Program-made: the position numbers and the translations under genes
Part shown: positions 22,004-34,731 of the stretch, piece after piece
How the letters are laid out: every line of letters starts with the position of its first letter
How positions within the stretch are numbered: the stretch's first letter is position 1
From: Diphasiastrum complanatum
Taxonomy: Eukaryota > Streptophyta > Lycopodiopsida > Lycopodiales > Lycopodiaceae
Assembly (NCBI GenBank): GCA_029204225.1
Contig: CM055109.1
Location: forward strand, 37,794,991 to 37,858,990
Direction of reading: 5' to 3'
Length of the DNA stretch: 64,000 nucleotides
Notes under the pieces: model-generated
Told to the model about the DNA's origin: nothing
Databases searched by the model: none
What the model saw: the letters and a program-made list of their open reading frames with translations, nothing else

Positions 22004-23640
22004 GTGGTTCATCAGTCGAATCTTCCTAGAAGATCAAGCCGAGTGCGCACACAGCCCACAAGGTATACTCCTGAGTCTGCCTGTCTTTTAATGCAGGAAC
22101 CGACGACAGTCGAAGAGGCACTTAGCCAACCAGACTCTAATCTCTGGAGAGAAGCTATGGACAGAGAGTATTCCTCTCTGATCAAGAATCAGACATGGTC
22201 ATTAGTTGAAGCTCCTATTAGCTGCAATATTATTGATTGCAAATGGATCTTTAAGATCAAATACAATGCCAACGGAGCAATTGACCGAAGGAAGGCAAGA
22301 CTGGTAGAACGAGGATTCACCCAGATCCTGAATGTCAACTACAGTGAGACTTTCAGTCCAGTCGTCAAACATTCGTCGATCCGAATGCTCCTATCTTATG
22401 CTGCAGCTGCCGACCTCGAAGTACATGAGCTCGATGTACAAACAGCTTATTTGAATGGAGTTATACAAGAAGGCATCTACATGATCTAGCCCAAAGGATA
22501 CGTTCTGGAAGGCATGAAGAATCATGTTTGTAAACTCCATAAAGCACTGTACGGCTTGAAACAGTTTGTCTGAACAAGGATTTAAACCAAGCACTGCTGA
22601 TTGCAACATTTATTCAAAGTCAGTACAAGAATCCTTCATTATCATCACCTTTATGTTGATGATACGTTGCTCTTTAGTAACAATGCCAATATGGTCAAGG
22701 ATTTGAAACAGATGCTGTTCTCAGAATTCAACATGACTGAATTGGACAAGCTCACTTCTGTCTTGGAATTTAAATCCATAGAGACAGAGCAAATCGATTG
22801 ATTTACATCACTCAACAAAGGTATCTTCATAATGTTCTTAATAGATACAATTTGATGAATTGTAAATTAGCTCACTCACCAATGGATCCAGGCCTACATT
22901 TGTCAAAGGACCAATGTCCCTAGACCAAGCAGGAAGAGGACCAGATGAGAGAATACCCGTATCGATCGATACTCGGATCTCTCATGTACGCAATGGTCTG
23001 TACAAGACCAGACATCTCTTTTGCTGTTAGCTCACTCAGCCAATACATGGCTAATCTTGGAATTATCCATTGGAAGGCTCTTATTCGAGTCATGAGATAC
23101 ATTCAAGCTATGAGGGACCAGTGCAGAGATGTCAGCTACGACAATCTTCATTAGCTCAGTGGATATTCTGATGCAAGTTGGGGAGGAGATGTAGACCATC
23201 GTAAATCCACATTTGGATCTACATTCTTCTTCAATGGCGGTCCTATTTCATGGAACAGTCATAAGCAAACCTCTATCGCACTTTCTTCTATTGAAGCAGA
23301 ATACATTGCTACTTTTCAATCTATTAAAGAAGCGTTTTGGTTGAGAAATTTGTTGTCAGACATCAATCTGTATCAGCACAGCCCTATAATCTTGTTTTGT
23401 GATAATCAAAGTGATATTGCTCTATCAGCCAACCCTAGATTTCATTATAGGAGTAAGCACATTGAGATAAGATATCAGTACATCAGGGGCAAGGTTCTCG
23501 ACCGAGAGGTGAGCTTAATGTACTGCAAAACACAGGACATGGTTGCAGATATTTTCACGAAAGCACTCAGTGTTAATGCACACAACAAATTTTGTGCATT
23601 GCTTAGTCTGAAGGTCAAGGCATTCACGGATCTAGATTAA
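22004..23640 (+). pseudogene. copia RT-RNase H (element E)
   Basis: RT starts with EALSQPDSNLWREAMDREYS and DCKWIFKIKYNANGAIDRRK and continues to VHELDVQTAYLNGVIQEGIY, where a TAG at 22487-22489 interrupts. After frame changes the catalytic box YVDDTLLFSN is near 22652. The connection and RNase H follow from 22945 (GSLMYAMVCTRPDISFAVSS), with an in-frame TAG near 23153, SYSDASWGGD-type and SSIEAEYIA blocks, then FCDNQSDIALSANPRFHYRS and the end near 23640. It is closest to element F (43-49 kb). Confidence 0.9.
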
Positions 23641-23647
23641 GGAGGGG

Positions 23648-24300
23648 TGTTAGATTTACTCCTTCCACTCTCCTAAATTCCAATTTTAATCTGCCTCCAT
23701 TCATGCTGTATATTTTCTAACATTGTCACGTAGTCTAAATTTTTACACGCAAATTCGCACAGACGAATAAAAGGTGAATGAATCGCGACACTGTGTTCTT
23801 ACACAGGTCATGGTGACAGGCGAAAGGAGGACACTACCTCACAGAATGGCAAAGTGTCCTAAAATCTAAGGAACCATGTAGATCTTATCCTAAGGCCATT
23901 CGTAAGAGTGACACACTCTTGCATCATCACGAACGTTCACCTGACGTCACACCCTTTTCCACGCTCATCCTTTGCAGCTGTGCTAACAGATTGAACAACG
24001 ACTGCAGCCACCCATGATCTCCTATAGACAGCACATCCACTCTGTACTTTCATATCTGCACACCTGTAATATCTTGTATATAGTAGATACCATCTGTGTA
24101 TATAAGAGATGACGATGAAGCAGTGTACGCGAGAAGAGCAAGATAAGTCTAGAACAAGCAAAGGAGGTTATATCCCTCATTATAGACAGAAATAAGCTTT
24201 GTAGGGCACACAGTTTCGTCCGCTAATGTCTTGTGCTATATCGCATTCTTGATCTGTATACTTGCTATACTTAATCTGACACAGTTCATTTATTCTACGT
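23648..24300 (+). repeat. 3' LTR of element E (right end uncertain)
   Basis: Begins TGTTAGATTTACTCC after the polypurine tract (23641-23647). It has TATATAAGAGATGACGATG near 24098, a plausible TATA box, and a long U5-like tail. No firm terminus; 24300 is an estimate. Confidence 0.6.
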
Positions 24301-25782
24301 TTAAGATCTGTCAATATTGCTATGCTTATTCTTCTTTCTGTCTGATTGTTCCAGTTGCTCTTTCTGATAATAAACGATTAATTTTTGTTCTTATTTTTTG
24401 TGAATAATTTGTGACTAATTATCAGTCGAGCACTGTCTAGCTCTTCGCGAATCATTCGTGACAAATAATTTGTCTTGCAATTCGCGACAAATTATTCTTC
24501 TAGCGCTTCGTCCATTCAAAGGTTTGGCTATGTAATCTAGAATGACCGTGATTTCAATCACTATTTGTTCTATTCATTCTGATAGGCGTAGTCATGCTTA
24601 GGGAGAGAGTCATTTAACTCATTCCATTGTGCACGAACATTTTCTGTTCGAGTTCGCTACTCATTCGTTTCTTGTTCGAGTTCATTTCTCGTTCGCATCT
24701 TGTTCACATCGTGCACATGGGCATGGTATTCTCTGGTGTAACCAGGCCTCTAATTCTATATGTGATGGTCCTACCTCATCATCTGAGGATGAGGAACGTG
24801 AACTCGACATTTGCATCGGTGCACCTTGGTAGTTGACAATGGATTGAACACCAAATTAAAAATGATGGTCAATACATAAAACAAACTAGACAAATGCATT
24901 GAGACGAACAAAGGCATGTATATAATAACTAAATTTGAGTCTAGTGCAACTAGTCTTTGGAAATTAGCAATACAATTGCAAGATCGGATTACGCCTAGAT
25001 ATGCGAAGCATGCCTACGTGCATCATTACATGTCTAGCCTTGCTCTTCAATTCTCGCCATTTTTTTTACTAATATACTATATTGTTGGCTTTTCCGATAT
25101 CCGGAAATAGGTTCGGACCGGTTTTTATAAGAACGATGGTTCCTATATTTGGTTCCCAATATGTATTATTTTTATAAAAATTAATAAAAAATCATTTCGA
25201 AAATGATTATTGCTAAAATAATCACTTGCTAAAAGCCATTAATGAATGTTAGATTTTGTATAGTGAATTGATACTTGGGTTATACCCCCCTCCAAGGATC
25301 AAAGGGACTCGACAGTTCTGAACCGTGGCCGATTTTTACAAGGGAACATATCCGCCATTCTACACATAACCCGATTTAGGGTAACAAGTGTACCCGCCAG
25401 TCAGGGTCTTAGTTAGAACCGGGTTGATAAGCGGGTCGATAACAAAAAATCGTTACCCAACCAACATTGGTCACCCAAGAATAGGTCTTGGATGCCAAAT
25501 ACGTCGATGTTTGGACACTTATGACATCCTTTAACCAGATGAGAAATACAATCTAGCAGATAATAAATTGTGCCGTCAAGTGCACTATATATTCTTTGAC
25601 AAGTCCTGGGAGGAGCTGACAGTCTTTGAAAATTGTGTGTTTTTTAGAATGCATTAATTTTGAGTTGATTTAGAATGCATCAAATTAGAATGCACCTCGA
25701 AATAGACAAGGAATAATATTTCTAATTTTGTCAGGGCCTCGGTACAATATTGTAGCAGTTTGTTTCCTATTTTTTGTTGTAG
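24300..25782. other. Non-coding DNA
   Basis: No recognised gene. 24650-24715 has short repeats of the type TTGTTCGAGTTC. A stretch of higher GC at 25260-25450 shows no recognisable coding. Confidence 0.4.
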
Positions 25783-26115
25783 ATCCACATTTTGTAGTGT
25801 AGAACTACATTCAACGTTATTTTCATTAGGATTCATGAAAACATATCTGCACATCCTAGAAAGAAATCTGTACTTTTATTGATGAATCTGTTGATAATGG
25901 GTACATCTTTCAACTGGGGTGGGAATCAGTGGAGGTCGGAACAGACCTTGGAATATCTGGATCTGTTTAAGGCAGTATACCATATGTTATTCCGAGGTCC
26001 ATTCCGACCTCTGCTCATACATTTTTTACAATTCATAAATAGATTATATGCTAGATTGTTACCAGCCCATGAATGCTAGATTATATACCTCTGCTCATAA
26101 ATGTTTATCTCTTAT
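25783..26115 (+). repeat. Three-copy repeat R, copy 1
   Basis: About 330 bases found again at 26126-26370 and 26986-27315. Shared landmarks are ACATTCAA.TTTATTTTCATTAGGAT, TGATGAATCTGTTGATAATGGG and the inverted pair GGAGGTCGGAACAGACCT / AGGTCCATTCCGACCTCT about 50 bases apart. Non-coding. Confidence 0.8.
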
Positions 26116-26125
26116 CTTTTGTTGT

Positions 26126-26370
26126 AGATGCACGTTTTGTAGTATAGGAATACATTCAATTTTGTTTTACATTATGATTTATGAAAATACATCTACACAT
26201 TTTAGAAACAAATCTGTACATTTATTGATGAATCTGTTGATAATGGGTGAAAATCAGTGGACATCGAAATAAACCTCGAAATATCTGGATCTATTCAAGG
26301 CACTATACCATCTTTCATTCCGAGGTCCATTCCGACCTCTGCTCTTACATTCAAAAACAGATCTGGTAAA
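26126..26370 (+). repeat. Three-copy repeat R, copy 2
   Basis: Same landmarks as copy 1, shorter at its 3' end and more diverged in the left arm of the inverted pair (CATCGAAATAAACCTCG). Confidence 0.75.
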
Positions 26371-27315
<945 letters not shown>

Positions 27316-29064
27316 CTATATCTGCAGTGGATTTTTTATCCCAACCTTGTCCATGAATTTCAATATCATCTGATAGATTTTTGCGAACAAACAATGTGGG
27401 GGTTCAACGCACCTCAGTGTTTGAAAAAGAACTAAGAAATATTGATATTGGAACAAACCAACTTAAGTGCACATTTTGTGATCTAGTACTCATTTTGAGT
27501 GACTTTTGTACATCGTTATATAGTTTGGAACAAAAGGACTTTATTATATTGTCATTAAGTGCAATCCACTTGTCATTATCTTGAAAATTAGGTAAATGTA
27601 TACACTCTAGTTTTTCTATTCCTCCATTTAAGTTGAGAATATACATAGCGTCATAAAAAAATATTCTAGAATCTACAAGTTCTTTTGTCGTCCTCTATAT
27701 TGTAATTTGACAATTTCGGAATGGATGACATCTATAATACCTAAAAGAGAGGTTACAGGTTCTCATTCATGGTTTATATTTGATGGATATAGATCTGCAA
27801 TACAAAACAAAATAAGTTCTCATTCATAATACAATTACATATTAAAAATGACAAGCAACTCAAAAGATTAAGATATTTACAATTGCATTGTTGAAAATCA
27901 CATAGATATACAACACCCACGTTTAGTTATGAATGCATATAGAATGTTGAACAAGCACCTCTAAAATGGTTTGTCCACCTGGAGATACATTGAAATCAAT
28001 AATCCGACCTTTCCAATAAGATCTATATTTATACTTGGCCTTTTTCTTTTGGCGAAAAGCCCCTCTCGCCGATGGATGCATCATTATCCATGAAGCCTTA
28101 TGATATTAATGGGCGATCCATGTGCCATCGTCTTTTTTCTCATTATAAAAAATTGCAGAGCAGATCAAGGATCTTGGTCTCCTTATCATCGCCATGGCTT
28201 GAAGAGTCTCGAGTTTGGATTTGTCAATATGAGAGTCGAGGGCGTAATAGGTGCTAAAGCATTACAGTTTCGTGCGGCCGCACATGGCAGCCAATAATAT
28301 TCTTCCAATCTACTGGACCAGAAATTCAAATCATCCCAAATATGAATTGGATTTTCCAGGTCAGGCGAGTTATGTTACATAGAAGCCACTACGCCAAGAA
28401 ATGATTGGGCCACATGGACATAAAAAGCGAAAGAAAAAAAAAATCTTAACAAACGACCCTTCCAACGTCAAGAACTTCTCTAATGGTAGCAAAAAAGCTC
28501 GCTTGAGAAAGCTCGCCAAAAGTCATCCCCCCGGAAGGAGATGCATTTGCCATGTCATATATCTTGAACCCTCACCAACATTGTCCAATGTTAAGGGCTA
28601 TACTTCCATGATCTTTGGATAGTTTAGGCAATGGTTGTCATTGTTATCATATATCCAAGTAAACATTATTTCATCAATTGTTGTCATGAATTTGGATAAA
28701 AATAAAAGTATACTTATTGTATCATTTCTAGACACATATGAACATACATTTTATATGTGCTTGTAGGTGTGTACGTATTCAAATATACACATATAAAAGG
28801 CTACATGTATGTGTGTAAATGTAGTATATGTGTGTGTGTATGTAGGCACATAAATACATGCATATAAATGCAAATGCATGCATGCACACACGGACCGACG
28901 GAGACACACACACCGCATGAGCATTCTTATGGTCTAACTTGTTATTCAAGCCTTGTGCGTACACACAAAACCTGAGGATCTCTTGTCGGGTAAACTAGCT
29001 CCCTTGAGAAGAGTAACAAGCAAAAACGACTCTACTTTACATAGAAAGTAATGCTTTCATGTCT
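27316..29064. other. Intergenic DNA
   Basis: No gene supported. 28790-28920 has simple TG/CA and GCATGCATG-type low-complexity sequence. A CACTACGCCAAGAAATG string at 28387 resembles a CACTA terminus, but no partner end was seen. Confidence 0.4.
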
Positions 29065-29501
29065 TTATATCATATTAATGCACATCCAATAAGCAATTAA
29101 AGCGCTTTTTTGAATTGAAATACTCGGTTTCAAGTTTATTAAAAGTGTTATAAAGTAATACAAGATTCTGAGAGAATACAAAAAAGGAGCAGAGCAAGTA
29201 AATAAATTCTTCTTTGCCTCGCTTATGTCTCTCAAGTCCTCACCCGTAGCAATCACAAGCTTCTTACACTCACGTAGATTAGTAGAGCTCACCACCTCCA
29301 ACTTGAGCTTGCAGAGGATCAGCATTCCATGCCATCAAGAAAGAAACCATTGTTCTAAAGCCAGTTTGATCCCATCAGCAGGTGGATATCCATATCTTGA
29401 GACAGCAATACAAGGGGGAACTTCTGCAGGGCTATAAAGTAGCTCCCCTTTTTTATTGATTTGAGAAGAAGTGCTTTCCAGATCACCAAGGAGTAGAAAA
29501 G
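29065..29501 (-). other. Interrupted minus-strand open frame beside the CASP-like gene
   Basis: The minus-strand frame from 29517 to 29065 is open except for one TGA at 29335-29337. It reads CIAVSRYGYPPADGIKLALE before the stop and LRECKKLVIATGEDLRDISE after it. The composition is protein-like, but I do not recognise it. It overlaps the presumed 5' untranslated region of the CASP-like gene. It could be a gene fragment or chance. Confidence 0.25.
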
Positions 29502-29734
29502 ATGGCAATATTTTCAAATCCGGAGGTGAATGTCCGACGTTTCGCCGCCAGCAGGAGAATCAAATTGGGAGCCTTTCTGCTGAGGTTTCTGGCTTTCGTC
29601 CTCTGTGCAGCCGCAGTGATTGCCATGGTGACTAGCAGAGAGCATAAACGTGTACCTGTTGCCATACCGGGCCTCAGAAGCAATGTTGGGTTCGATAGGA
29701 CGGCAGACTACGGCTACTCCAAAGCATTTACGTA

Positions 29735-29809
<75 letters not shown>

Positions 29810-30400
29810 CTCTCACAGCCAGTGACATTTGATGTCATTACAGGTACATAATAACTGCGGCTACTATCTCCGCTGCTTATGCACTGCTACAAGGAGCAAG
29901 ATCTCTCTCTTCATTCTATCTCGGACTTGAAACCGGAGGAGAATGCTTTTCGTGGTTCACGCTCTTGGGCGATCAGGTATGCTCTATCCACTCCCAAGAG
30001 ACTCACCTCAAAGTTCAGACTGACGAGAACTACTAGTCACATGTCTGCTGCCATTAATGCTTCTCCTTGTATTCCTTCACATGAGGGTTGCAGCTGCGCT
30101 GTGTACTTGCGTGGATCGTTGAGCGTTCATACTGTTATCGGATTCTAATGACATATGACTATATGATGATGGCAGGTGATGACGTATTTGCTTCTGGCAG
30201 CTGGTGCCGCATCAACAGAGGTGGTGTACGTGGGCGAGAACGGCATACGGCCGACTGCGACATGGATTGCCCTATGCGTTATCTTCAGCAAATTCTGCAA
30301 GCACGTGGTTGCGTCCATTATCTTCACATTCTTGGCAACAATTGTCTTCAGCATTTCGACCATCCTCTCCGCTTACGAGCTATTTCATAGATACGGATAG
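29502..30400 (+). CDS. CASP-like protein (CASPL), three exons
   Basis: Membrane scaffold family related to the Casparian strip membrane domain proteins (DUF588/UPF0497), which form plasma-membrane platforms. Exons: 29502-29731, 29844-29976 and 30176-30400. Introns are 29732-29843 and 29977-30175, both GT-AG, and the phases join without a break (230+133 = 121 codons), giving 195 residues, the usual size. Four hydrophobic segments: KLGAFLLRFLAFVLCAAAVI (~21-40), TYIITAATISAAYALLQGAR (~77-96), GDQVMTYLLLAAGAAS (~119-134) and ASIIFTFLATIVFSISTILS (~167-186). TM1 carries the conserved Arg and TM3 the conserved Asp. The start is the first ATG of the frame. Intron 1 contains a long CT run. It is intact, unlike everything around it, and is the one clear host gene here. 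The subgroup is not assigned. Confidence 0.92.
29734..29817. repeat. (CT)n microsatellite in CASP-like intron 1
   Basis: About 84 bases of CT units with a few interruptions (TTT near 29753, GTCG near 29802), between the splice donor and acceptor of intron 1. Confidence 0.95.
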
Positions 30401-32312
30401 AAACAGCAGATGACAAGATAGTGATTCGACAGAACCCTCGTAACTGAAGACAATAATCTCTATGTGGTTGAGTGGTAAAGTTGAGTGGTACAGTAAGCAT
30501 GGTGTGCAATGTAAGTCTGTAAGATCAGTTTAGGTTCCTACAATTATGCTTGTGTTAGAAAATTGGGTTGTATGATCCAAAAACGGCCCAGCTCTAGTCT
30601 TGCATATAGATTGATAATTTTCTTTGTGGCTTTTGTTCATGCAAGGCGACAATTATACCAGCTGATTTGTAAAAATTAGCTTGTTTTGGATTTTTTTGAA
30701 TAAATTTGAATAATGCGATGACTACTTCCTAGCCCACTCAGATCCGATGAATGCATATTCGATCGTGTATTCCAAAAGGCAAAGCTATATTGTAGAGTTT
30801 GATCCACTAACCTATTACGTGTGCATTGGAAGGGTTTAGTTATAATCACATTTACCACACATCATCACCGCGTGGAGCCCCGTTAGAAGACGCTGATAAA
30901 TTGGGTTTTTTAATAGTTGAAGCACTCATTGGATGCAGGGTCCTTGATCTACAAGCCACCAATTCCATGGATGCACTGAAATATCAATAATGTTTCACGT
31001 AAGCTGTATTGGTTGAAGAAGGAAAACGCTGCGATATTGTGAGTGTACCCCTTTGTATTGTTACCTGTATATGATTACCCCCTCTATTTGGGCTGCACTG
31101 CACCTCAAGCTTATATACTGAACTTGACACTTGTAAGTAAGAAGGCGTAAAGTGGGACAAGGATGCAAGCAGTGCCCTGACCTTATGCATTTTTCTGGAA
31201 TCCACATACAGAAATGCCAATTTTAAAAATCATACAGATTTGTCATCCCTTGAGTCTGTGAGACATGACGCCGCGATGATGGTTTTTCCAACATTCTACT
31301 TCGAATTTCATATCAAATTTCTGAACAACATGACGCCATACTCCATATGCTGCAAAATTATACTTAAACAGTGCTATTTGGGAAGTTTTGTTTCCCTGTT
31401 GCCGTTGGATATGTTGTTTAGACAGCAGACTGCAATTTTGAAGCCTAATACATAGAAGTCCATTGCCCTGTTGGCTGTAGTATAATCGATTTCTGATTAA
31501 CTACCCTCAATTTAGCTGACACGTCTTCTAAATTTGGGCATTCTGCTTTGAAATATTTTAAGAAGCTCTACAGTTTTTCGAACATGGAGTTCAAAAGCCC
31601 AAGTTGTAAAATCTTTTCCAAATTCCTCTGTTACAACTACTTCTCAACGTTAAGACAGATCAATCAGATTCACTTTAGTATGTGGAGTATCCCAGTCGCC
31701 ACGTAGTTGAGTCTGCAGTTCCCAGAACCTGGAAAGGAGAAAGGGATTATCGTTCACGTGTTCACTTTGAAGAATAAATTTTTCAGCGGTTTGAAGTTTG
31801 GAAATCGGACTAAGATAGCATCAATATCCATGAAATGCTTGATCTCCAACATAGCAACAATGAGATTATTCTTTTTCCAAAAACATATATGTTCACGGGT
31901 ATTGGCAATAACCCGCTTTGCAACGACCTCCTCAAAAGAACTCTTTTATGCTCTTTAATGAAAAAAAAACCACTTACAAATCTATCCTGGTGGACTAAAA
32001 TAATGGTTGTTTGGAGGCCATTGTAAGGATATGATGGCATTCTTCTGGTCCAGCACACAAGCCATTAGATACTTATATGGGACAACCTTAAACACCCAAT
32101 ATTGTACATAATGTGATTGTCACAAAATTTGAAAATAGCTCATAAGGGTTAAGTATCTTCAACATTCTGTCCATGAGGACTTTCTATTCTTAGGGCTAAA
32201 ATTATAACCAATCAAATTTGAAAAAAAAAAGTCTCATTAATATTATGCCCTTCAGAATGGTGGTCCCCATACTTGTAAGATTTCACTAGACCCATAGACG
32301 AGTAACGTTCGA
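30401..32312. other. Intergenic DNA downstream of the CASP-like gene
   Basis: Likely contains the 3' untranslated region (AATAAA-type signal at about 30699). On the minus strand, 31220-31030 has a 60-residue open stretch (YVDSRKMHKVRALLASLSHF) without a recognised domain. Nothing else is supported. Confidence 0.4.
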
Positions 32313-32866
32313 CTACTTGCACTTGGCTTGATGGTACAGGTCTAGTGACATATCATCTCTTGATTCATTTGTCAATTTGGACGAGTCATATTGTAAGATG
32401 CACCAAAATGGTCCAACCATTGTAAGAGGTGGCATTTAGGTGGTCCAATCAAAGTAAGAGGTGATTTTAGAGAGGTTCAATCATTGTACTCCATTACCAC
32501 TGTTCATGGATCTCGAGCTACTATGAGTGAGAGTGAGGTTGAGTCCACTCTTAGTTTTTTGATGAGAAGATTTGGAAGTGGCATGCTCCAACACTTAAAT
32601 TATTTTTCAGATTCTCTTTCTACCGGAGAGGTTGATGTAGCATTCTCTCTCAACCCGAGAGCAAATTTTATTAGTTTTTTTCATGCAAAGTTGCCTCTCA
32701 TTATGTGTGATCAATGATAGATGCATGTGTAGAGTGCGCTTGCCTTAGATCTTTGAAGCTAGATTGCTTGTATCTTATGCAAGATAGATCTATGTGCAAT
32801 CACACACATCTTAGGATATCATTCATAATGTTTGAGATGTACTCACACGTGTGAAAAGTAATTTTG
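32313..32866 (+). repeat. LTR-like repeat, copy 2 (family L)
   Basis: Its first 424 bases match 6067-6505. It extends about 130 bases further to CACACGTGTGAAAAGTA at 32850-32866, which resembles the 3' end of the element D LTR. Probably a solo LTR or fragment; no duplication was identified. Confidence 0.6.
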
Positions 32867-33402
32867 TTGGCCTAGGGTACACTTAATGACATTTTTGAAT
32901 ATATCTTGTCCTATTGCATTTTGATTTTTTGAAAGAAAATCAATAATATCCTTTTGGCTAAAAGCATGTTTTGGTGGTACAACATGGATTGTCAAGGACA
33001 CTACCTTTTTTGGGTACAAATGCACTCAAAAAAATGTTTTTTGTTTACAGTAGAGCATCGGCTTCTCTCTCTCGCTCTCGCTCTAGCTCTCGCTCTTTCG
33101 TAATCTAGCTTGCTCTCTCTCTCCTCGCGTTTGAAAGATCTCCCGCTCTAGCTCTCTCTCTGATCGCGTTCACAACATCTCTCAGTACTGGTTTGATATA
33201 CCTCTTTCTTGCTGATCGTGCTCTTTCTGATCACGATGTGGCTAATCCAAGTCTTTCTTGCTGATCGTGATGTGTTTGATCGAGCTCTTTGTCTAATCGA
33301 TTAGTTTGTGCGCAGAATAGCAGACAATTCCAGCATGGATAGTTTTCAGAGCAATTATATCTCACAGATTCAATTTCGGATATTCCAACAGTTTTTCCTA
33401 TA
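32867..33402. other. Non-coding stretch, CT-rich, upstream of gene Y
   Basis: 33064-33175 is rich in CTCTCTCG/CTCTAG units, and 33205-33300 has repeats of TTTCTTGCTGATCGTG. It could be promoter or 5' untranslated sequence of gene Y (inference). Confidence 0.35.
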
Positions 33403-34698
33403 ATGCATGAGACGTACGCAAGTGATCCCAGCATGGAACCTCGTCACTGGGTCGACAAAGTTGCATTGAGAGACTATTGGGCTAGTAAGAAATGGGAACA
33501 GAGATTGAAAGAAATTTTTTTTAAGAGGCTTGGAGATCAACCTTCAGTAGATGACACCAAAACAAGAAAACGAATCTACAGATGTTGCGTCAGGGTTTGT
33601 TGATGAGGGCTGTTCTATCAAGAAGAGAAAGGATTTGGTAGCGCAAAGAATGCGGAGTAGTTCTTTTGTTGACCTGGTTTCAGCACATCTGAAAAACTTC
33701 ATCAAGCATAACTTTGTGTTTCGGTGGCAGTCACAACAATTTAAAGACTGCTTGCTGAAATTTCCTTTGGATGTTGTTGTTTCAGTCATTGACTTTGTGG
33801 ATAATTATTCGTTGAAGATGCATAACGAGATAAAGTCCATGCATTGGTGGTCTAATCAGGTCACGATACTTGTGCACATAACGTATGTCGGAAACTCTAC
33901 AGGTGCAACTTAAAAGACTCTTCATTTTTACATATTAGACGATAAGCTGCATGACACACTATTCGTACAACACTGTGATCTACTACTGCATGACAATTGG
34001 TTGAAAGAGAATGAGTATAATATGAGGTGTCATTGGGTGTGGTCAGACGGTGCGACGTCCCAATTCAAATCTCGAAGGTCTTTCTTCTTCGTGGCCAAGT
34101 ATATTTGTTGGGGGTTCTCACTATCTATTATTATTACTCTTTAGTTTTCAGGTTTGTTACTTCAGATAGTACCACTGAACTATAAGACTTTAACTACATA
34201 GTCTATCTCGTAGTACCAAAATACAATTCTCTAGAGTACCAATTTTGGTACTATTTTCCTAATAGATATAGTACCAGATTGGGACTATACGGGACACCCG
34301 AATATAGTACCAAATTGCTAGTAGACAGGATACCAGGTTCGGAACTACGGGTACTGTCTGCAGACACTGTTTATTACAGCCAACATAAAAATATCTAATA
34401 ATTTGTTTGCTTTGTGGCCAGATATTATCACTTGACAGGTCTGCAAATGATGCATAATTTTGTTGCCTTAGGCCATGGAAAAGGTGAGCACGACGGAGCG
34501 GGCATGGTCATCAAGAAAACTCTCACTCACGAGGAGTTGAAACCAGACGGCTGGCCCTTGAATGTGTAGTAGATGTGTGTCGCATATCTAAAAGAAACAT
34601 TTAGACCAAAAGTAAAAGGTTTCGCCATTACAAAGAGATGCGTACGAAGAGATGACATCGATCAAGAGAACTTGCTTAACGCCTTAAATCAGGATGCA
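33403..34698 (+). pseudogene. Uncharacterised family Y, transposase-like (DDE-type landmarks)
   Basis: I cannot name the family. Main frame 33551-34098: KNFIKHNFVFRWQSQQFKDC, then VVVSVIDFVDNYSLKMHNEI, an in-frame TAA at 33911-33913, FVQHCDLLLHDNWLKENEYN and WSDGATSQFKSRRSFFFVAK. A probable intron follows (34099-34421, GT-AG). Exon 2 reads YYHLTGLQMMHNFVALGHGK, GEHDGAGMVIKK and LTHEELKPDGWPLNV, then two TAG stops at 34567-34572. The upstream frame 33403-33600 (RHWVDKVALRDYWASKKWEQ) is probably the same gene before a frameshift. Spaced Asp residues in DFVDNYS and SDGATSQF and the acidic GHGKGEHDG fit an RNase H-fold transposase. Dead copy. Confidence 0.6.
34099..34421 (+). other. Probable intron of gene Y with GTACCAAA palindromes
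   Basis: Donor CCAA/GTATAT and acceptor GGCCAG/ATAT rejoin the frame as FFFVA-K-YYHLTG. The intron body holds several AGTACCAA / TTGGTACT motifs, e.g. AGTACCAATTTTGGTACT near 34225. Confidence 0.55.
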
Positions 34699-34731
34699 AG
34701 TAACCTTTGTGTCTTATATTGATTCATTTGG

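Larger units (their letters stand above)
21719..24300 (+). mobile_element. copia element E, internally deleted (right end approximate)
   Basis: The two LTR pieces share more than 200 nearly identical bases: 21719-21943 and from 23648. After the left piece the sequence jumps directly to the linker before RT, so primer-binding site, gag, protease and integrase are deleted. RT and RNase H then run to a polypurine tract GGAGGGG and the 3' LTR. The element interrupts the CACTA tnp2 gene. The bases before the left LTR are AACGA, but I could not confirm the matching duplication at the right end. Confidence 0.85.

Noticed and set aside
24371-24377. AACGA at 24373 as the right target duplication of element E
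   Set aside because: The bases before it do not form a normal LTR end, and tnp2 coding does not resume after it.
28387-28403. CACTACGCCAAGAAATG as a CACTA transposon terminus
   Set aside because: Only one end was found; no matching inverted end or 3-bp duplication could be located.
29514-29832. Open frames over the CT run, including a 107-codon reading of CASP-like exon 1 into intron 1
   Set aside because: The splice sites at 29732 and 29844 explain the gene; the run-on frame is intron.
31030-31220. Minus-strand frame with YVDSRKMHKVRALLASLSHF as a gene
   Set aside because: Short, with no recognised domain and no clear adjoining exons.
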